This document shows positions 32,694-41,652 of a stretch of DNA of 64,000 bases, in pieces; position 1 is the stretch's first letter, and the number at the start of each line of letters is the position of its first letter. A program made the position numbers and the translations under genes. Below the pieces are notes generated by a model. The model made no database searches. It saw only the letters and a list, made by a program, of their open reading frames with translations, and was not told where the DNA came from. This DNA is from Acidimicrobiaceae bacterium (GTDB lineage Bacteria; Actinomycetota; Acidimicrobiia; Acidimicrobiales; Aldehydirespiratoraceae). Location: assembly GCA_009845995.1 (NCBI GenBank), contig VXYK01000037.1, positions 1-64,000 on the forward strand, written 5' to 3'.

Positions 32694-33775
32694 CCTGTGG
32701 GCGAGCCAAACGCCCATTTCTTGCCGTTCTGTGCCTGTGCTGTCTCACTGCTTCGGCGTGCGGCACGCCAGAGGGTGACCTCCAGGTCGAAGCGACGGTT
32801 ACGACGCCGTCAAACACAGAGTCAACGCCCTCCAACGAGGAGAGCTCCGGCCCCAGCACGACGCTCGGCGCGATTGCCGACCTCACCACAACGACCACCG
32901 ACGACACCGTCACCACGACTGGCTCCAGCAACACGAACGGCTCCAGCACAACGACCACCAGCGACAACACTCTCCCCACGAGCACCAGTAACAACCCCAC
33001 CACCACGACCACAACCACCATGGTGCCTGTTGAGGTCGCGGTCTCGCCCTGGCCACAAGACCCGCGAACAGCCGACGATCGCGAGTGGACGGTGAGAATC
33101 GAGACGTCCTGGAGCCACGACCCCGCTGCCTTCACCCAAGGGCTTGAGACACAGGACGGCATCATCTACGAGAGCACGGGGCTCTATGGCGAGTCGCGTT
33201 TACGGGCGCTCGACGGTGGCGATGAACTGCGCTCGGTTGCAATCGACTCGGACCTGTTCGGCGAGGGTCTGACTCTGGTCGGTGACGAGATCATCCAACT
33301 CTCCTGGCGCGAGGGGCGGGCATTGCGCTGGGACCGTGAGACCTTTGAGCCACTCGGCGAGTTCCGATACGACGGTGAGGGTTGGGGTATCTGCTGGGAC
33401 CAGGTTGGTTCACGGTTGCTGATGAGCGACGGCACGGCGACTCTGACACACCGCGAGCGCAATGGCTTCGAAGTTGTGGCGACGACGACGGTTGTCCACA
33501 ACGACGAGCCGGTTATGAGGATCAACGAACTCGAATGCGTAGACGGGCTGGTTGTCGCCAACATCTGGATGACCAACGAGATAATCGTCTTAGATCCCGA
33601 TTCGGGTGACGTACTCGTGTCGATCGACGCTGCGTCTCTGGCTGCCGAAGCCGGCATTTCAGCCGATGAGACCCATGCCGTGCTCAATGGAGTGGCTTAC
33701 CAAGGAGACGGGAAGTGGATTCTCGGTGGCAAGAACTGGCCCTTGCAGTTTCTGGTCACACTCGCTGTTGACTGA
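32690..33775 (+). CDS. Glutaminyl-peptide cyclotransferase-like lipoprotein
   Basis: Exported protein of 361 residues. The signal peptide ends in a lipobox (LTASAC), so Cys is probably lipidated. A Thr/Ser/Asn-rich linker of about 90 residues follows with long Thr runs, then a beta-propeller domain of the plant/bacterial glutaminyl cyclase family (SWSHDPAAFTQGLETQDG, STGLYGESRLRALD, INELECVDGLVVANIW, HAVLNGVAYQGDGKW). The family turns N-terminal Gln of secreted proteins into pyroglutamate. The start ATG overlaps the CoA-transferase stop. Confidence 0.82.
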   Translation: MTCGRAKRPFLAVLCLCCLTASACGTPEGDLQVEATVTTPSNTESTPSNEESSGPSTTLGAIADLTTTTTDDTVTTTGSSNTNGSSTTTTSDNTLPTSTSNNPTTTTTTTMVPVEVAVSPWPQDPRTADDREWTVRIETSWSHDPAAFTQGLETQDGIIYESTGLYGESRLRALDGGDELRSVAIDSDLFGEGLTLVGDEIIQLSWREGRALRWDRETFEPLGEFRYDGEGWGICWDQVGSRLLMSDGTATLTHRERNGFEVVATTTVVHNDEPVMRINELECVDGLVVANIWMTNEIIVLDPDSGDVLVSIDAASLAAEAGISADETHAVLNGVAYQGDGKWILGGKNWPLQFLVTLAVD

Positions 33776-33825
33776 CGCAACTCCTAGGTCGGGCGTCACA
33801 GGGTCCGTCTACGATCACGACCATC

Positions 33826-34461
33826 GTGTCTGACAACTTCGCTCCAGCGCTGCACCAGCTACCGTTCTACGGTCTCGACATCGAGACCGACACATCTGTC
33901 GACGGCCTTGATCCAGAGGTTGCGCCGGTGGTAGCCGCCGCTCTGGTGGGCGAAGACTTCCAAGACGTGTTCGACGGCAAGGAAACTGACTTGCTCACAG
34001 ACCTCGACCACCGTTTGGCCGAGCTGGAGCCTGGAGTCCTTGTGACGTGGAACGGGGGATGTTTCGATCTTCCCTTTCTCAGAGATCGAGCTGCGGTTTG
34101 TGGGGTGACTCTAGGGTTGCAGCTGGTTCTCGACCCGCTGTTCCCTAGCGGTCGCCAGCGGTCGCAACACCACGCGGGCGGGTATCGGGCGCGTTGGCAC
34201 GATCACGGCCATATCGACGCCTACCAGGTGTTCAGGGCCGATGTAGGTGCGAGCATAGGGCTCTCGTGTGCCCTCAAGCCACTGGCTCGCTTCGTGGGCC
34301 TCGAAGTTGTCGAAGTCGACAGTCAGCGGATCCACGAACTGTCTGACGACGAGCGGCGAGCTTACGTGATCAGCGACGCCCATTTGGCGCGTGCCTTGAT
34401 CCGGCGCCGGGCCCGGCCCTGGGCTGGAGTCGATCAGTTGCTGCTGTTGATCGGTTCGTAG
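33826..34461 (+). CDS. DEDD-type 3'-5' exonuclease-like protein
   Basis: Protein of 211 residues with an RNase H-like exonuclease fold. The Exo I motif is FYGLDIETDT (residues 14-23), Exo II WNGGCFDLPFLRD near 75, and Exo III YVISDAHLARAL near 184, where Tyr and Asp are spaced as in DEDDy exonucleases and B-family polymerase proofreading domains. It may trim DNA or RNA 3' ends. The start is GTG at 33826. It overlaps the 3' end of the next, convergent gene by 28 bases. Confidence 0.65.
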   Translation: MSDNFAPALHQLPFYGLDIETDTSVDGLDPEVAPVVAAALVGEDFQDVFDGKETDLLTDLDHRLAELEPGVLVTWNGGCFDLPFLRDRAAVCGVTLGLQLVLDPLFPSGRQRSQHHAGGYRARWHDHGHIDAYQVFRADVGASIGLSCALKPLARFVGLEVVEVDSQRIHELSDDERRAYVISDAHLARALIRRRARPWAGVDQLLLLIGS

Positions 34462-35447
34462 CCGGCCACGTCGTGGTGCGGAGTGTCCAGATAGATCTTG
34501 GCTTCGGGTACTCCCGCGAATTTGCCGTGACTCCAACGGATCTCCACATGACCTTCGACGGTTCTCGGCGTTGAGTCTTCCCTATCGACCACCTCTGCTC
34601 GCCAGCGAACGGTCGGCTGCCCGGCGTGGTCGCCCCACATGTCGAAACGTCGCATCCGATAGCGGTTCCGGAAATCCCACGGAGTCAACACGCGGTACCG
34701 GATCGGCAGCCCTTGTCTATCGGCGCCGAGCACAAAATATGGCGACGCTGCAAGGCGGAGCAGCCTCCACAGCAGCTCCTCCCGGTCTCGCCTTGTCGAG
34801 GTTCTCTCCATGAGATGCGAAGCGCTGTTGCGAGCAATCTCGAACCCGACGATCTCCCAGTCATAGCGCAGCGACCGAGGCCAACGGCCTTTCAAAGCCG
34901 AGCGCAGCGCAGCTCGGTGGTCTGCGTCGAGAGCGGTCACCAGGGCCGGCAGCGACAGGTCGGTCACGTGTTTTCGCACCTCGGTGTAGAACTCTTGAAA
35001 CGACTCGGGCGCGACTTCGGCAAACCAATCGCCACCTCGTCTGGCGCGCTCCGCCAGCGCCCGGTCGAACACATGCCATGGAGACGCATTGTGAAGAATG
35101 TCCGAGCCGTACTTGCAGCTGATCAAATAAACGTGATCGACCCGCAGATCAGCGGGAATCTGCTCGTACGCGGGCGGTCGATGCGGACCTTTCCATTCGA
35201 CCAACCACGGCACCCGACCTCGCAGCCCCACATTGGCTCGAGCAAATATCTCCCCGTTGGCGTACGCGGTGGAGAATATCTCGTCATGTTTTTTGGCCGC
35301 GTAGGCGTTGTCGAGCCGGTCGAACACCCGATCGTCAACATTGCCGATCGAGCGCGGTCTAGCGGCTAGTGCTCGATCAAGATCTCTATAGCCGAACAGC
35401 CCCAGGCCAGTGACTATCTCGGAGATTTCGGTGCGGACAGTAGCCAT
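34434..35447 (-). CDS. Conserved hypothetical protein, possible nuclease fold
   Basis: Protein of 337 residues with no family I recognise. It is globular, charged, lacks membrane segments and has many Arg and Trp. Short segments VPWLVEWKGPHRPP and VYLISCKYGSDILHNASPWH suggest strands ending in E-x-K and C-K-Y-G, as in some PD-(D/E)XK proteins, but this is weak. A C-terminal half with many aromatic residues (SPYFVLGADRQGLPIRYRVL, RFDMWGDHAGQPTVRW) may be a beta-rich ligand domain. It is convergent with the exonuclease gene. Confidence 0.6.
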   Translation of the reverse strand: MATVRTEISEIVTGLGLFGYRDLDRALAARPRSIGNVDDRVFDRLDNAYAAKKHDEIFSTAYANGEIFARANVGLRGRVPWLVEWKGPHRPPAYEQIPADLRVDHVYLISCKYGSDILHNASPWHVFDRALAERARRGGDWFAEVAPESFQEFYTEVRKHVTDLSLPALVTALDADHRAALRSALKGRWPRSLRYDWEIVGFEIARNSASHLMERTSTRRDREELLWRLLRLAASPYFVLGADRQGLPIRYRVLTPWDFRNRYRMRRFDMWGDHAGQPTVRWRAEVVDREDSTPRTVEGHVEIRWSHGKFAGVPEAKIYLDTPHHDVAGYEPINSSN

Positions 35448-35458
35448 GACCAGCGCCT

Positions 35459-35605
35459 CTAAGCCTCAACGCGTTTGATGTCAAGGTTCTGGTGCAGGCC
35501 CTCTGTCAGGGCCGCGGTAGCGCTGTGCTTGCGACGATCGGACAACTGAACTCCCTTACTCAGGCGAATCTTAGGCTGCCCGTGCTGTGACTTCAGCAGT
35601 GTCAC
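35459..35605 (-). CDS. Possible small basic protein
   Basis: An open frame of 48 codons starts at GTG 35603-35605 and stops TAG 11 bases before the gene starting at 35447. It encodes VTLLKSQHGQPKIRLSKGVQ and a basic remainder ending LDIKRVEA, without membrane segments. Third positions are GC-rich like true genes here. No ribosome site is convincing, and it could be untranslated leader. Confidence 0.3.
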   Translation of the reverse strand: MTLLKSQHGQPKIRLSKGVQLSDRRKHSATAALTEGLHQNLDIKRVEA

Positions 35606-35681
35606 ACACCCCGATCATGATTGGGTTCCCTCGCGATCCGGGTTGGACCGCCATCACCACCGACATCAATCGGAGACCAAG

Positions 35682-36452
35682 ATGGCTCAGTCCGTATCCA
35701 CCTCATCTCTTGGCCGTCGAGCACTCTCGCTCAACTGCGGCGTTGCCGCCCTGGCCGATGAGATTGTCGCCATTCCCCCGCCGCCTGGCATCAACCCAAA
35801 CCCCTACGGCCCCTTGGTGGGCGTGCGCTGCGGTCCGGCGGTGGAAGCCGTCGCCTACCCGCTCGCAGCGCGTCTGATCGACTGCGACCCCGGCGATACT
35901 CGAATAGCAATCGTCGTGAGCCGCACTGAGGCTCCACAGATCGTTGATCTCCGCAGGGATCGTCCGATGACGATCGAGGTGGAACTCGGCCCGGCGGTCG
36001 ATGTCGGGCGACGAGTATTGGGGATGGAGACACCGAAAGAGTCGACCTCTCCGTCCGATGTACTGGACGTGTACTGGCTTGACGGGATTATCAGCTCGGC
36101 GCTCCGCTCGGGGCCGGAGAAACCCCATAGCTGGGCATCGGTGTCGGTGCTTCACCCTCTGACGGACCAGATGATTGAACCCTGGCGGCTACGCAATCGA
36201 CGATTGAGGCTTCCCTTGGGCTGGGACGCCTTTCGCCATCGAGCCTCCAACACCAGCTCGCCCTGGCCCGGGATGGATCCGTCGATCGCGGGTTGGCTCG
36301 ACGACGGATCGTTTGCCCGATGGTGTCTTGCAGACCTGCCCGACAAAGACGCCATTCTCGACGATCTTCGCGACCTCTTGGAGCCTTCGGTGATGGCCTG
36401 CATTGATGAAGCTCTGGCTCCTCGGGGCGAATGGATCAGGCGATGGTTGTAA
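35682..36452 (+). CDS. Conserved hypothetical protein
   Basis: Protein of 256 residues starting MAQSVSTSSLGRRALSLNCG. No recognised domain. It is soluble, rich in Pro, Arg and Asp, with the segment IPPPPGINPNPYGPLVGVRC near residue 30 and a Trp-rich C-terminal half (WPGMDPSIAGWLDDGSFARW). An in-frame extension of 13 codons is His-rich and is rejected. It lies 91 bases before carD in the same direction but has no evident link to transcription. Confidence 0.6.
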   Translation: MAQSVSTSSLGRRALSLNCGVAALADEIVAIPPPPGINPNPYGPLVGVRCGPAVEAVAYPLAARLIDCDPGDTRIAIVVSRTEAPQIVDLRRDRPMTIEVELGPAVDVGRRVLGMETPKESTSPSDVLDVYWLDGIISSALRSGPEKPHSWASVSVLHPLTDQMIEPWRLRNRRLRLPLGWDAFRHRASNTSSPWPGMDPSIAGWLDDGSFARWCLADLPDKDAILDDLRDLLEPSVMACIDEALAPRGEWIRRWL

Positions 36453-36543
36453 GCAGCGTTGAACAAACCGAGCGTGAAGCGTTGCGAACAGCGGTTGTCC
36501 TGGCATCCTTGAGCACGGTGTTTCGCTACCTTCGAGGAATTCT

Positions 36544-37023
36544 GTGAGCTACAAACCCGGCGACCGCGTCGTGTACCCGCACCATGGCGCAGCCGTGATC
36601 GAGAAGAAGGAAAAGCGCACCGCTTTCGGCGAGGAGCGGGACTACCTCGTACTTCGTATGGCGCACGGCGATCTGGTTCTGTCCGTACCCGTCGACAAGG
36701 TCGAACAGGTCGGTATGCGTTGGCCCATTTCGACCGAAGATGTCGAAGATCTTTTTGAGGTGTTGGCCAAGCGCGACCTACGAGAGCCGGCCAACTGGTC
36801 TCGGCGCTTCAAGAATCACCAGGAGAAGCTGAAGTCTGGCGACGTGTACCAAGTCGCCGAGGTAGTGCGCAACCTTGCGCTGCGCGATCATGCGAAGGGA
36901 CTGTCCGCCGGCGAGAAGTCCCTCTACACGAAGGCTCGCACCGTGCTCATTTCGGAACTGGCCTTCGCCCTTGACGTCGACGAAGAAGTAGCCACGACCC
37001 GCGTCGACAACGCTCTCGTTTAG
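36544..37023 (+). CDS. carD: CarD-family RNA polymerase-binding regulator
   Basis: Protein of 159 residues. The N-terminal Tudor-like RNA polymerase interaction domain is YKPGDRVVYPHHGAAVIEKK, followed by RDYLVLRMAHGDLVLSVPVD. The C-terminal helical DNA-binding part includes PANWSRRFKNHQEKLKSGD and VYQVAEVVRNLALRDHAKG. CarD stabilises open promoter complexes, notably at rRNA promoters, in mycobacteria and relatives. The start is GTG at 36544 with GAGGAA five bases upstream. It is a monocistronic gene followed by a tandem repeat. Confidence 0.93.
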   Translation: MSYKPGDRVVYPHHGAAVIEKKEKRTAFGEERDYLVLRMAHGDLVLSVPVDKVEQVGMRWPISTEDVEDLFEVLAKRDLREPANWSRRFKNHQEKLKSGDVYQVAEVVRNLALRDHAKGLSAGEKSLYTKARTVLISELAFALDVDEEVATTRVDNALV

Positions 37024-37061
37024 GAGACCGAACGGCCCGCCCGTGGCCCGAGCGGCCCGGT

Positions 37062-37137
37062 GAGCGAAGCGAACAAGAGCGGGAGGTAGAGCGAAGCGAA
37101 CAAGAGCGGGAGGTAGAGCGAAGCGAACAAGAGCGGG
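37062..37137. repeat. 27-bp tandem repeat, 2.8 copies
   Basis: Two exact 27-bp units at 37062-37088 and 37089-37115 are followed by 22 matching bases at 37116-37137. Each contains GAGCGAAGCGAACAAGAGCG. The array fills the space between the 3' ends of carD and the convergent LLM gene. Its role is unknown. Confidence 0.9.
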
Positions 37138-37154
37138 GGCTGGAGGCGGCCCGA

Positions 37155-38117
37155 CTAAGCGCCGGCGTGCAGCGTGGCCATTCGTTGGCGGAGCCTCGGC
37201 AAGAACTCTTCGGCGTGGCGTCGGAGTTGCTCGTCGACCATCGCCGGTTCAAGTCCGCTCACATGGATTCGCACGTTGACGGTGTCGCAATCGGCTGCGG
37301 TCAAGAAATCCGCGAGCGCATCAGCGGTCTCTACCCCGTCGGGGGCAGCGATCAACTGGTCGCCGTCCCAGTTCTTCATTGCGCGATCCGGCGCGTAGCT
37401 GCGGTAATGCGCCATCTGCTTGGCCATCTGCTCGGTTGGAGGATCACCGATCCAGACCCGTCGGATGGCGATCCGCGGACCTGTGCCGTCGGCTTCGCGG
37501 TAGACCTCACCGAGCCGGGCCGTGACCGCGGCGGTCTGCAAGCTGTCGTAGAGGACGCCGAGGTTGAGCGCTGCGGCGCGGCGCACCGCTGCTGGACTCT
37601 GCGCTGCAACAACCATGGGCAGCGGGCTATCGGCGGTGCGGACGATTGCTCGGTCTGCACCCAGCGGCGAAACGTCTTGACCGCGAAGAGCGTTCACGAC
37701 CTTCGGTAGAGCTTGCTTGAACCGTTCGACGATTTCGTTGAAGGGCACTTCGGCAAGTTCAAAATCAACGGGCAGCGCACCTGCGGCGAAGCCCGCGCCG
37801 ACTCGACCTGGATACGCGGCGTCGAGCCATGCCAAGTCCTCGGCTATGAGCGCGTACGGCCGCATTGGCAACAGCAGAGGGCACGGCGCGGCCCAGCCGC
37901 CCGACATCGACCCGAGCAAGAACCCTGCCAGCTGAATCGGGTTCGGAAGGTAGCCCGGGAAGTTGGCGTGGTGTTCACTCACCATCACTCCGTCGTAACC
38001 GGCCGAAACAGCCGACTCTGCCTGGCTGCGAATCAGCTCAAGTTGCTCGCTAGCTGCGACATCGTGCGGGTACAGCCGCAGAGACACCGACCCCGCCGCG
38101 AGCGGCTCACAGAGCAT
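37155..38117 (-). CDS. Luciferase-like (LLM) oxidoreductase
   Basis: Flavin/F420-dependent monooxygenase-fold protein of 320 residues. It shows MVSEHHANFPGYLPNPIQLA near residue 46, LAWLDAAYPGRVGAGFAAG near 95, and LPMVVAAQSPAAVRRAAALN near 170, all typical of the luciferase barrel. It differs from the LLM protein at 6403 and belongs to another subgroup. It is 44 bases downstream of the thiolase gene in the same direction and may share its transcript. The substrate is unknown. Confidence 0.82.
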   Translation of the reverse strand: MLCEPLAAGSVSLRLYPHDVAASEQLELIRSQAESAVSAGYDGVMVSEHHANFPGYLPNPIQLAGFLLGSMSGGWAAPCPLLLPMRPYALIAEDLAWLDAAYPGRVGAGFAAGALPVDFELAEVPFNEIVERFKQALPKVVNALRGQDVSPLGADRAIVRTADSPLPMVVAAQSPAAVRRAAALNLGVLYDSLQTAAVTARLGEVYREADGTGPRIAIRRVWIGDPPTEQMAKQMAHYRSYAPDRAMKNWDGDQLIAAPDGVETADALADFLTAADCDTVNVRIHVSGLEPAMVDEQLRRHAEEFLPRLRQRMATLHAGA

Positions 38118-38161
38118 TTTGGTCTCCCCTCTGGTCGGGCCGGCCAGACTGGTCAGACTGG

Positions 38162-39313
38162 TCAGAGCCGTTCGATGATGGTTACGTTGGCTTGGCCTCC
38201 GCCTTCACACATCGTCTGGAGTCCATAGCGACCACCGATACGTTCAAGCTCGTGCAACAAGGTGGTCATGAGCTTTGCTCCGGTTGCGCCGAGCGGATGG
38301 CCGAGCGCAATCGCCCCGCCGTTCACATTGACCAACTCATGGGGAATGTCGTGCTCGATCATCCAAGCCATCGGCACGCACGCAAAGGCCTCGTTGCATT
38401 CGAACAGATCTATGTCCGAGATCGACATTCGAGTCTTCTCCAGGGCGTGGGCGGTGGCCGGGATTGGCCCGGTGAGCATGTAGACCGGATCGTCGCCGCG
38501 CACGCTCATGTGGTGAATTCGGGCTCGCGGTGTCAGGTTGTGGTCATCCACCGCCTGCTGCGAGGCGATCAACAGCGAGGCCGACGCATCGCTGATCTGG
38601 CTGGACACCGCTGCGGTCAGCCGTCCGCCCTCCACAAGCGGTTGAAGTTGAGCCATCTTCTCGATGCTGCTGCCGCGACGAGGACCCTCATCGGTTACGC
38701 AATCCCCCAGCGGCACAATTTCAGCGTCGAAGCGTCCCTCGTCAATGGCGCGGATCGCACGTTCATGGCTCTGGAACGAGAACTCCTCCATTTCAGCCCG
38801 GGATATGTCCCATTTCTCAGCGATCATCTCGGCCCCGCGGAACTGTGAGATTTCTTGTGTGCCGTACCGCTCCACCCACCCGGTGGATCCACTGAACGGA
38901 TCATCGAAACCGAGCTCGCCGGCCAAAGTCATCGCCGACCCGATCGGGATCTGCGACATCTGCTGGACACCGCCGGCAACAACAAGATCGGCTATTCCAG
39001 CCATTACCATCGTCGCCGCAAACGTCACTGCTTGTTGACCTGAGCCGCACTGGCGGTCGACGGTGGTCCCGGGGACATGAGTGGGAAGTCCCGCAGCGAG
39101 CCATGAGGTCCTGGCGATGTCACCGGCCTGACCTCCGACCGAGTCCACGTTGCCGAAGATGACATCCTCGACTGCCGCGGGGTCGATCCCGGTCCGCTCG
39201 ATCAGAGCACTGATCGACGCCGCTCCCAGATCGGCCGGATGGATGTGGGACAGTCCGCCGCCTCTTTTGCCGGTGGGCGTTCGAACAGCATCAATGATGT
39301 AAGCCTCAGACAT
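38162..39313 (-). CDS. Acetyl-CoA acyltransferase (classical thiolase)
   Basis: Thiolase of 383 residues with all catalytic elements: DRQCGSGQQAVTFA carries the nucleophilic Cys (about residue 88), GHPLGATGAKL the His, and CEGGGQANVTII the second Cys. This contrasts with the Cys-less thiolase-fold proteins elsewhere in the window. It cleaves 3-ketoacyl-CoA with CoA, the last step of beta-oxidation, or runs in reverse. MSEAYIIDAVRTPTGKRGGG at 39313 is the family start; a 12-codon extension is rejected. It could be FadA5-like, but residue choice cannot prove a steroid substrate. Confidence 0.9.
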   Translation of the reverse strand: MSEAYIIDAVRTPTGKRGGGLSHIHPADLGAASISALIERTGIDPAAVEDVIFGNVDSVGGQAGDIARTSWLAAGLPTHVPGTTVDRQCGSGQQAVTFAATMVMAGIADLVVAGGVQQMSQIPIGSAMTLAGELGFDDPFSGSTGWVERYGTQEISQFRGAEMIAEKWDISRAEMEEFSFQSHERAIRAIDEGRFDAEIVPLGDCVTDEGPRRGSSIEKMAQLQPLVEGGRLTAAVSSQISDASASLLIASQQAVDDHNLTPRARIHHMSVRGDDPVYMLTGPIPATAHALEKTRMSISDIDLFECNEAFACVPMAWMIEHDIPHELVNVNGGAIALGHPLGATGAKLMTTLLHELERIGGRYGLQTMCEGGGQANVTIIERL

Positions 39314-39418
39314 GCCTACATCCTGCCCGCAACAGGCACCGATCTCCACATTCGCCGAGACCGGAAACCATGAGTTCGACAGTAGTTCGACAGCAGTAAG
39401 ACAGCAATTTGACAGCAG

Positions 39419-40219
39419 CTAGCTGGGTTTGCGTCCCAAAGTTGCGATCGAAGCGGGACTCATCATCACAAATCCCTCCGAGCGGACCTGTTCCAGCGCC
39501 GATTGGCCGTCAGCTTCGTCGACAACGCCGGCGGTGACCATGTAGGGGATCGCCCTCTCGAGTGCGAGGAACCACCACTCACCACTCGGTTCGTTTGGGC
39601 GCATTGCCCATATATCGCCCACAACATCGAGATCGACGAGACCGACGGCGCGCATTCGGTCGAGGACTTGAAGCCCGAAGTTGGGATCGCGCCATTCATC
39701 GAGGCTTCCTGCCGACATGATCTGGTGGATCGTCTTGTACGGCTCGGGTAGTCCCTGTTCACCGAAACCCAAAAAGGTGCCGTCTTCGATCACGAGCCAG
39801 CCTCCCGGTTTGAGTGCTTCGACGAGTTTGCCCACTAATTCGTCGCGGCTCGGTACATGTTGAAGCACCGCGCGGGCATGGACGATGTCGAAATGCTCCC
39901 GAGGAAGGGAATCGTTTTCGATGTCGTGTTTGCGAACGATCACGTTGGAGGGCATTTCTGCGTGAAACTGGAGATCGATGTCGGTCGACATCACCCGACC
40001 CGTGTCGCCCACCTTGTCTGCCATCCAAGCGCTGACACTTCCCGCGCCGGCTCCGACCTCGAGGCAATGCATGCCCGCAGCTATCCCGACTTGGCTCAGC
40101 AACCCGAAGGTCTTCGGGTCTCTCGCTTCGGCCAGCATCGACAGGCGTAGTCGCTCGATATCGACCTGGTCGTCTCTGGTTCGGTAGCGCTGTTCAGGTT
40201 CGTGATCGTCTTCGGTCAT
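39419..40219 (-). CDS. Class I SAM-dependent methyltransferase
   Basis: Methyltransferase of 266 residues. SAM-binding motif I is LEVGAGAGSVSAWMADKVG (about 53-71). An acidic residue ends strand 2 (STDIDLQF), and ARAVLQHVPSR and LKPGGWLVIEDGTFLGF follow in order. It is probably a small-molecule methyltransferase of the UbiE-like type; the acceptor is unknown. It is divergent from the acyl-CoA dehydrogenase at 40369. Confidence 0.8.
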   Translation of the reverse strand: MTEDDHEPEQRYRTRDDQVDIERLRLSMLAEARDPKTFGLLSQVGIAAGMHCLEVGAGAGSVSAWMADKVGDTGRVMSTDIDLQFHAEMPSNVIVRKHDIENDSLPREHFDIVHARAVLQHVPSRDELVGKLVEALKPGGWLVIEDGTFLGFGEQGLPEPYKTIHQIMSAGSLDEWRDPNFGLQVLDRMRAVGLVDLDVVGDIWAMRPNEPSGEWWFLALERAIPYMVTAGVVDEADGQSALEQVRSEGFVMMSPASIATLGRKPS

Positions 40220-40278
40220 CGCGGTTTCCTTCCTTCGGCGACCGGGTCACCGGAAACGTATCTGAGGGCTTGTCCAGT

Positions 40279-40325
40279 TCCTTGAGGGTGGTCCTCGAGC
40301 CTGGTCCTTGAGCTTGTTGAGGGTT
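40279..40325. repeat. REP-like palindromic element
   Basis: The intergenic segment repeats CTTGAG/CTCGAG words (CTTGAGGG, CCTCGAGCC, CCTTGAGC, GTTGAGGG) so that imperfect stems can form, resembling repetitive extragenic palindromes. No second copy was found in this window, so it may be a chance composition. Confidence 0.3.
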
Positions 40326-40368
40326 GCTGGGTTGGCGTCCACCTCAAGCACAAGGAAAGCTCTTGGCC

Positions 40369-41598
40369 ATGCCCGCCGCAAACCACGAGGCCAACGCGTC
40401 GTCTGAACAAGCGGCGTACCGAACCGAAGTTCGGGCCTGGTACGACGCCAATGCGACTCCCAAACGTGGAGATTCACCTTGGGAAACCAACGTTCATCGA
40501 GACCCGCAAGCCGCACGTCGCCACTTCGAAGCATCCAAGGCTTGGCAAGGCCGTTTGTACGAGGCCGGTTACGCGGGGATCGCCTGGCCCAAAGAGTACG
40601 GAGGTGGCGGTGGCAAGTCTTGGATGACCCGTATCGAGCGCGAGATCTCCCTCGACTACGAGGAATGGGTCGGGTTTGCAGGCGCAACTATCGCCATGCT
40701 CGGGCCCACACTGCTCCGCCACGGCAGCGAAGAGCAGAAACGGGAGTTTCTTCCCAAACTGCTGTCGGCGGAGTTGACTTTCTGTCAGCTCTTCAGCGAG
40801 CCCGGAGCAGGAAGCGACCTCGCCGCGCTTGCCACCCGCGCCGAACGTGACGGCGACGAGTTCATTGTCAACGGTCAGAAGGTGTGGAACAGTTCAGCGC
40901 AATTCTGCGACTGGGGTTTTGTGCTGGTTCGCACCGACCCCGACTCACCCAAGCACAAGGGCATCACTTTCTTGTTGGTTGACATGTCGACTCCAGGAAT
41001 TGAGGTTCGGCCTCTGGTGCAGATCAACCGATCGGCGCACTTCAATGAGGTCTTTCTGTCTGATGTTCGGGTGCCGGTCGCCAATGTCATCGGCGATATA
41101 GATGAAGGCTGGCTACCGGCCCGCACCGTGCTGTCCAACGAGTCCGCATTCATTGCGGGTGCCCGTATCCCGACGCGCACGAAGCTGATTGAGCTGGCTG
41201 GTGACAAGGATTGCCTCAACGATCCGGTGACACGTCAGGATCTCGCTGACTACTGGTGCCGCGAGATGATCTCGGGTTGGATGGGCGAGCAGGTCCAATA
41301 CGCAATCCGACGCGGCGAGTCACCGCCACTGGACCCCGGGCTCATCAAGTTGATGGCTTCGAACAACAGACGCTTGTCGGGTGATCTCGCCAGCCGGATA
41401 ATTGGCGCGGAACTGGACGCGGGCAGCGGTGAGAAGGTTTTTTGGGCGCAGATGGAATTGCTGGGCCGCTATTCGATTTCAATCGGTGGCGGCACCGACG
41501 AGGTTCTCAAGAACAACATCGGTGAGCGCTCACTGCAATTGCCTCGCGAACCTGGTTACGACAAGAATCAGCCGTGGCGTGAAATTCCTCGTTCCTAG
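40369..41598 (+). CDS. Acyl-CoA dehydrogenase (FadE type)
   Basis: Protein of 409 residues. The mid-domain has CQLFSEPGAGSDLAALATRA (about 142-161) and WNSSAQFCDWGFVLVRTD. The C-terminus shows SISIGGGTDEVLKNNIGERS. It is a paralogue of the dehydrogenase at 14526-15752, with the same ordering and length. It oxidises acyl-CoA to enoyl-CoA with FAD. ATG at 40369 (MPAANHEANASSEQ) has AAGGAAAG about ten bases upstream; the frame extends 15 codons further without similarity. It is followed after 54 bases by an epimerase gene. Confidence 0.88.
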   Translation: MPAANHEANASSEQAAYRTEVRAWYDANATPKRGDSPWETNVHRDPQAARRHFEASKAWQGRLYEAGYAGIAWPKEYGGGGGKSWMTRIEREISLDYEEWVGFAGATIAMLGPTLLRHGSEEQKREFLPKLLSAELTFCQLFSEPGAGSDLAALATRAERDGDEFIVNGQKVWNSSAQFCDWGFVLVRTDPDSPKHKGITFLLVDMSTPGIEVRPLVQINRSAHFNEVFLSDVRVPVANVIGDIDEGWLPARTVLSNESAFIAGARIPTRTKLIELAGDKDCLNDPVTRQDLADYWCREMISGWMGEQVQYAIRRGESPPLDPGLIKLMASNNRRLSGDLASRIIGAELDAGSGEKVFWAQMELLGRYSISIGGGTDEVLKNNIGERSLQLPREPGYDKNQPWREIPRS

Positions 41599-41652
41599 CC
41601 GAGCTGCGAACCAACCTCAGACCCAACCCAAGAACCAACCAAGGACACCAGC

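Noticed and set aside
37062..37137. CRISPR array
   Set aside because: Units are directly adjacent with no spacers, and there are no cas genes. The same applies to the repeats at 55641 and 60859.
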